Made by a program: the position numbers and the translations under genes. The notes under the pieces were generated by a model, which did not search any database, was not told the DNA's origin, and was given only the letters and a program-made list of their open reading frames with translations. From assembly GCA_023375675.1 (NCBI GenBank), contig JALQBC010000021.1, positions 248,001 to 312,000 on the forward strand: 64,000 nucleotides of DNA. Direction: 5' to 3'. The stretch comes from Cytospora piceicola. Taxonomy: Eukaryota > Ascomycota > Sordariomycetes > Diaporthales > Cytosporaceae. Of the stretch, positions 60,417-64,000 are shown in pieces (position 1 is the stretch's first letter; every line of letters starts with the position of its first letter).

Positions 60417-63400
60417 TATTGCTTCCGCTACTACTACTGTTACTATTACCGCTACCGCTATCGCTAAGCAGTTTTTCTATATCCGGGGGGATAACGAGCT
60501 AGCCGACGGCCTTTTACGGTTTTAGCAGTAGACAGGAGTATATACATTTAAAAACCTACTATAGGCAATATATATATATTACTTTAATAACGCCTTCCGG
60601 TCTATAGACCGGCAGGCTTAGCTTAACGACAATAAACTAGATAGGTTAGTTTAACTCGCTTAGTAAGGATGTAATACTGGATGTTTGCTTTTTAAGGTGA
60701 TTTTATTGTTAGTAGGTAAACTAAAAGATATTATCGCCCGGTTCGGCTAAGAAATTAAAGATAATATTAAGTCGGCCTCTATCTATGCTATAATTATAAG
60801 CCTATTATCTGTCGGCTTATACTAGGCTTTAATCGTCGTGTATAAAGGTAAGCTCTTATACTTTAATATATCGGCTTTATAATATATATTTGCTTTTTAT
60901 ATTTAAAAACTTTTTATACCTGTTTTAACTTTAGCCGGTATCGATATTTATTTTTTATTTACTACGATCGTCGACGTGCTTTAGTAACTAGGCAGGTAGA
61001 AGTATAGACTTTTTATTATAAAGATATAACGTAAGATCGTTTATAAGGGTAACCCGACGGCGGTTATAAGTTAAGGCGAGAGTATCGAAAAGGTTATCGA
61101 GCTATAAAAGGCCGCGATTATCTAAGAGCTCGGCGATGTTAAAGATAAGGATAAGCCCGAAAAAGCGTTTAAGCTTTACGTTTAAGATAACTATATAATT
61201 ATCGCTAAAGTATATACCGACTAAAAGGCTAGCGACTAAGTGTTCTTAGTCGGTCTTAAAGATGTTTTTACGTTAAGATTAAAAAACTCTATATTTCGGA
61301 AGAACATTTAAAACGATAAACTTATACCCGGCCTTTCTAAAAAGGAGTATAATAAATACCTTAAAGATATCGTAAACAGCTTCCGGTATAACTTTTATTT
61401 AATCCCGTTAGCTAAAATTATATTTATAAAAGCCGACGATATTTTAAACTTATAGGCTTTCGACTTTTTAACTAGCTAAAACACTTTCTTTCCGGCTTTA
61501 CTATTTATACTATCTTTAAAGGCTTTTATACTGTTTACTTATCGTTAGAGGGCTTTATACTATTATATAAAGGCTAATATAGTAGTTATAATAGGCTTTC
61601 TGAACTAAGTAAAAGGCTAGACTTAGTTTCTCTTTAACCTTATAATCGGCGTATTTTAATAAAGAGTCTCGCGAGATTTCGAAACTCTTTAGGCTTAACG
61701 TCTTCCCGTGCTTTAGTAGCTTACCGTAGCTATAGAGAACTTAATAGTAGCTCGACGTTTACTAAAGTTCTTCGGGATATATTAGGCTCGGTATAAGTAT
61801 TAGTTTAAAGAGACGAACGAAGACTTTAAAATAGTACTTAAGACTATATCGACAGGGAAAAAAACACGAATCGTAGCGAAAAAGCTTGTAAAGGCTAAAC
61901 ATCCGCTTCTTACGTTTTAATACAGACCGAGAATATCTCTTAATAACGTATCGGTTTAAGAGGCATCCCGGATTTAATAGGGCTACTTAGCTATTTTTAT
62001 AAGCTATAGCTTTAGCGAACCGGAGTTTAAAAACTATATACTTCTTAACGGTATAATCTGTCTTTTTTATATCTCTTACTATAGCTAGCTACGCTCCTTT
62101 AGCTATATAATCGGCACTTTATATACTATATTAGTCTCGTTAGAGTTTTATATATAATATAATAAAGCTGCGGTACGCTTCGACCTTTATAAGCTTGAAT
62201 TAGGTGTTTATTAGGAGCGGTTCTTCTTTTAGATTGTTTACGACGTTTTATAACGAGTCGTTTAAGCCGTTTAAGAGGTTAGTAACCGGCGGCTAAGTAA
62301 AGACCGCTACTTATTAGACTTTATACTCGAGGTTTAGTAGTCGATTACAGACCGTTAGGGCTTCCCGATCGTACTATTTCAGTATAACCTTTTCCGTTAC
62401 GTGTTTACTATACGAAGACCTTCGAACTCGGTAATGTTCTCGGGGTATTAGAGCGAATCGTTGCCGGTAGAAGGTTTTATTAAGTACCCGGACCTATTCG
62501 ATCTGGTAAAGAGTTTTTAAGACGAGTTTCGTAAAGTTTCTTAAGACAGCAATATTACTAATAAGGTTATAGGCTTTTACGATCTTTCGTTTTAGCTAGC
62601 CTAGTTTGCTTGTCTGTCGTAGATCCTAATAAGTAGACTATTTTAAAAGCTCGACCTTAAACTTAGCAGAGAGCGATAGGTTTTAAGGGAACGTCTTAAA
62701 ATAAAAGCCCTTAACTCTTCGTTTTCCGACCTTAATATACTAGACCTTTTATACGCTTAACTTATAGATGGTTAAAACTAGCTACTTTCTTTCCGATACC
62801 TTAATTATATTACCGGTGATCTCGACGTTAGCTAGCTTTAGTATTACTTTAACCGCTTCTATAGCGAATAGAGGTATAGGTATAATAATTACTAAAGGTT
62901 ATTCTTTAACTAGGAAGCTTTAAAAGCTTATTAAGACATTAACTCTTGTTTCGATATAGAAAGGGTGTTCGATTAAGTATACAAGTTTTTTCAGAAATAC
63001 CTTTATTATAACTATATCGACTGTACCGGGAAGCGAAAGAGATTCGGTATAAAAAAGGACTTCGATCGATACCGCTAATAATATATACCTTTAAAAGAGC
63101 GATCGCTTTTAACGATAGTTTACAAATACGGCTTTTTCTAAGCGGATAGAATAAGTGATTTCGATAAGTATTAATCTACTTAATTCTACTAACGATATAT
63201 AAACGACCGCGGTAAGCCTAACTAAGGGCTATTAGCAACGTTCTAGTACTTAAGCTGTTATTTCAAAACCGATAGAAAGGATTGTTAGCAGATATATAAA
63301 GCCTCGGAAAACCACTAAAAGAGCGTCTTATACTCTCCTCTCTAAAACAACTTCCAAAGGATCGATAAGGCTATAATTAAAAAGTAAAAGGCCGTTTAAA

Positions 63401-64000
63401 AGCCTTCTCTCTTACTCGCGCTCTAAGATTCGTAGAATAACTATAAGGCTATATAAGATCGCGGTCTGTAAAAGAAGGGCTAAAGCGACAAGTAGAAGGA
63501 AAAACCTGTTATATATTAGGCTTATAGACTAAGCTTTCGAAATATAAGTTATCGTAATACATATCTTAAATCTGCAGAACACGAATTCCGAGATCCTACC
63601 TTTATCTCGTTACCGCGGAAGTATCGTTGTTAGCTTTACGACTTCGAGACAAATATCTTCTACCGGTCGAAAAAATATACTATAAAGTGTTATCTAATAC
63701 TTAAAAGCACGCTATTAGACTTTATAAAGAAGGTTAAAAACCTCTTTAAGAAGCTTCGAAATATCCTTTCGAGTAATAATAGTATCCCCGATTTAAGGGA
63801 ACACGCCTGTTCTAAATACCTCTGTTCATTCTTTTACGAAAGCAGGCTTTTATAATACCGGTTAACAGGCGGCTGCTATATAAACCGCGATACTTTTAAG
63901 TTAATTAATAACGACCTTTCGATCGCTTACGCTAAAGTACGTATATATCTTAGAGGAGAAAGTTAGCTACTTATTAAAAGCGATAGTCGGACTTTACAGC
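60417..64000 (+). pseudogene. Very long RIP-degraded coding relic, open at right edge
   Basis: One frame runs for at least 3.5 kb (about 1,190 codons) with no in-frame TGA that I found; its stops are TAA or TAG, as expected from CAA/CAG. No frameshift was needed in the parts I traced. The reading is protein-like: RGDNELADGLL near the start, ARFGQEIKDNIKSASIYAII, TISTGKKTRIVAKKLVKAKH, FRKVSQDSNITNKVIGFYDL and NILSSNNSIPDLREHACSKY near the end. I see no reverse transcriptase, integrase, DDE or helicase motif and cannot name the family. The gene continues beyond the window. It may belong to a large transposable element; that is inference. Confidence 0.55.

Larger units (their letters stand above)
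35111..64000. other. AT-rich, RIP-degraded domain
   Basis: From about 35,110 to the window end the DNA is AT-rich and dense in TpA, with CpA, TpG and ATG scarce and CpG retained. Intact open frames of notable length vanish. Long stretches read as protein only if TAG/TAA are taken as former CAG/CAA. This is the footprint of repeat-induced point mutation. Named sub-features are listed separately. In the remaining parts (about 41.5-41.9, 42.5-45.2, 46.1-47.7, 48.9-50.6, 54.2-54.9, 56.4-57.1, 57.4-59.3 kb) I see degraded AT-rich sequence with no recognisable gene or RNA. Confidence 0.88.

Noticed and set aside
35590..64000. UAR-as-glutamine genetic code in the right half
   Set aside because: Frames open up if TAA/TAG mean Gln and TGA is missing, which mimics a ciliate-like code. 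The left-half genes use TAA, TAG and TGA as normal stops, and loss of ATG and TGG alongside CAR is explained by CpA-to-TpA RIP.
60417..64000. Starship captain (tyrosine recombinase, DUF3435) in the right-edge relic
   Set aside because: I looked for the recombinase R...H..R..Y pattern and typical captain phrases in the readable frame and could not support them; left as unidentified.

Overview
The window reads as nuclear DNA of a filamentous ascomycete, most likely a Sordariomycete. Genes have short introns (about 50-160 nt) with GTRNGT donors and CTNAC branch sites. The left half carries a Neurospora VIVID-like blue-light receptor and other single-copy housekeeping genes. The right half shows the footprint of repeat-induced point mutation (RIP).

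Bases 1-35,100 are ordinary, GC-balanced, gene-bearing DNA with eleven protein genes I can support. In order they are: COQ3 methyltransferase (-), RIB3 riboflavin-pathway synthase (+), a roughly 9 kb gene-free stretch leading to a four-finger C2H2 transcription factor (+), a DsbA/FrnE-like thioredoxin-fold protein (+), TFIIE beta (-), cytochrome b5 (-), F-actin capping protein alpha (-), the branched-chain keto-acid dehydrogenase E1 beta subunit (-), a membrane-anchored GH5 exo-beta-1,3-glucanase (+), an Fpg-type DNA glycosylase (+), a VIVID-like LOV photoreceptor (-) and an unrecognised conserved-looking basic protein (-); counting the last, the total is twelve. Exon structures were worked out by hand from splice signals and reading-frame continuity. 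Two introns, in the capping-protein and glycosylase genes, use GC-AG boundaries. The genes are functionally unrelated and form no cluster. COQ3/RIB3 and E1 beta/glucanase each share a divergent promoter region.

Between about 35,100 and 35,200 the base composition changes sharply. The remaining 29 kb is AT-rich, full of TpA, nearly free of ATG, and has no credible intact gene. Several long stretches still read as protein if in-frame TAG/TAA are taken as former CAG/CAA (Gln) codons, as expected from CpA-to-TpA RIP. The clearest is a SNF2-family helicase relic (about 35.6-41.5 kb). Another uninterrupted frame of at least 3.5 kb runs off the right end and I cannot name it. Between them lie other unidentified relics and at least six tandem-repeat arrays of different unit length. 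A palindromic motif (AGCACTATTTAGTGCT and variants) is arrayed inside putative introns of the SNF2 relic and recurs elsewhere. I interpret the region as a dead transposon or heterochromatin block, possibly pericentromeric or subtelomeric; position on the chromosome cannot be judged from this window.
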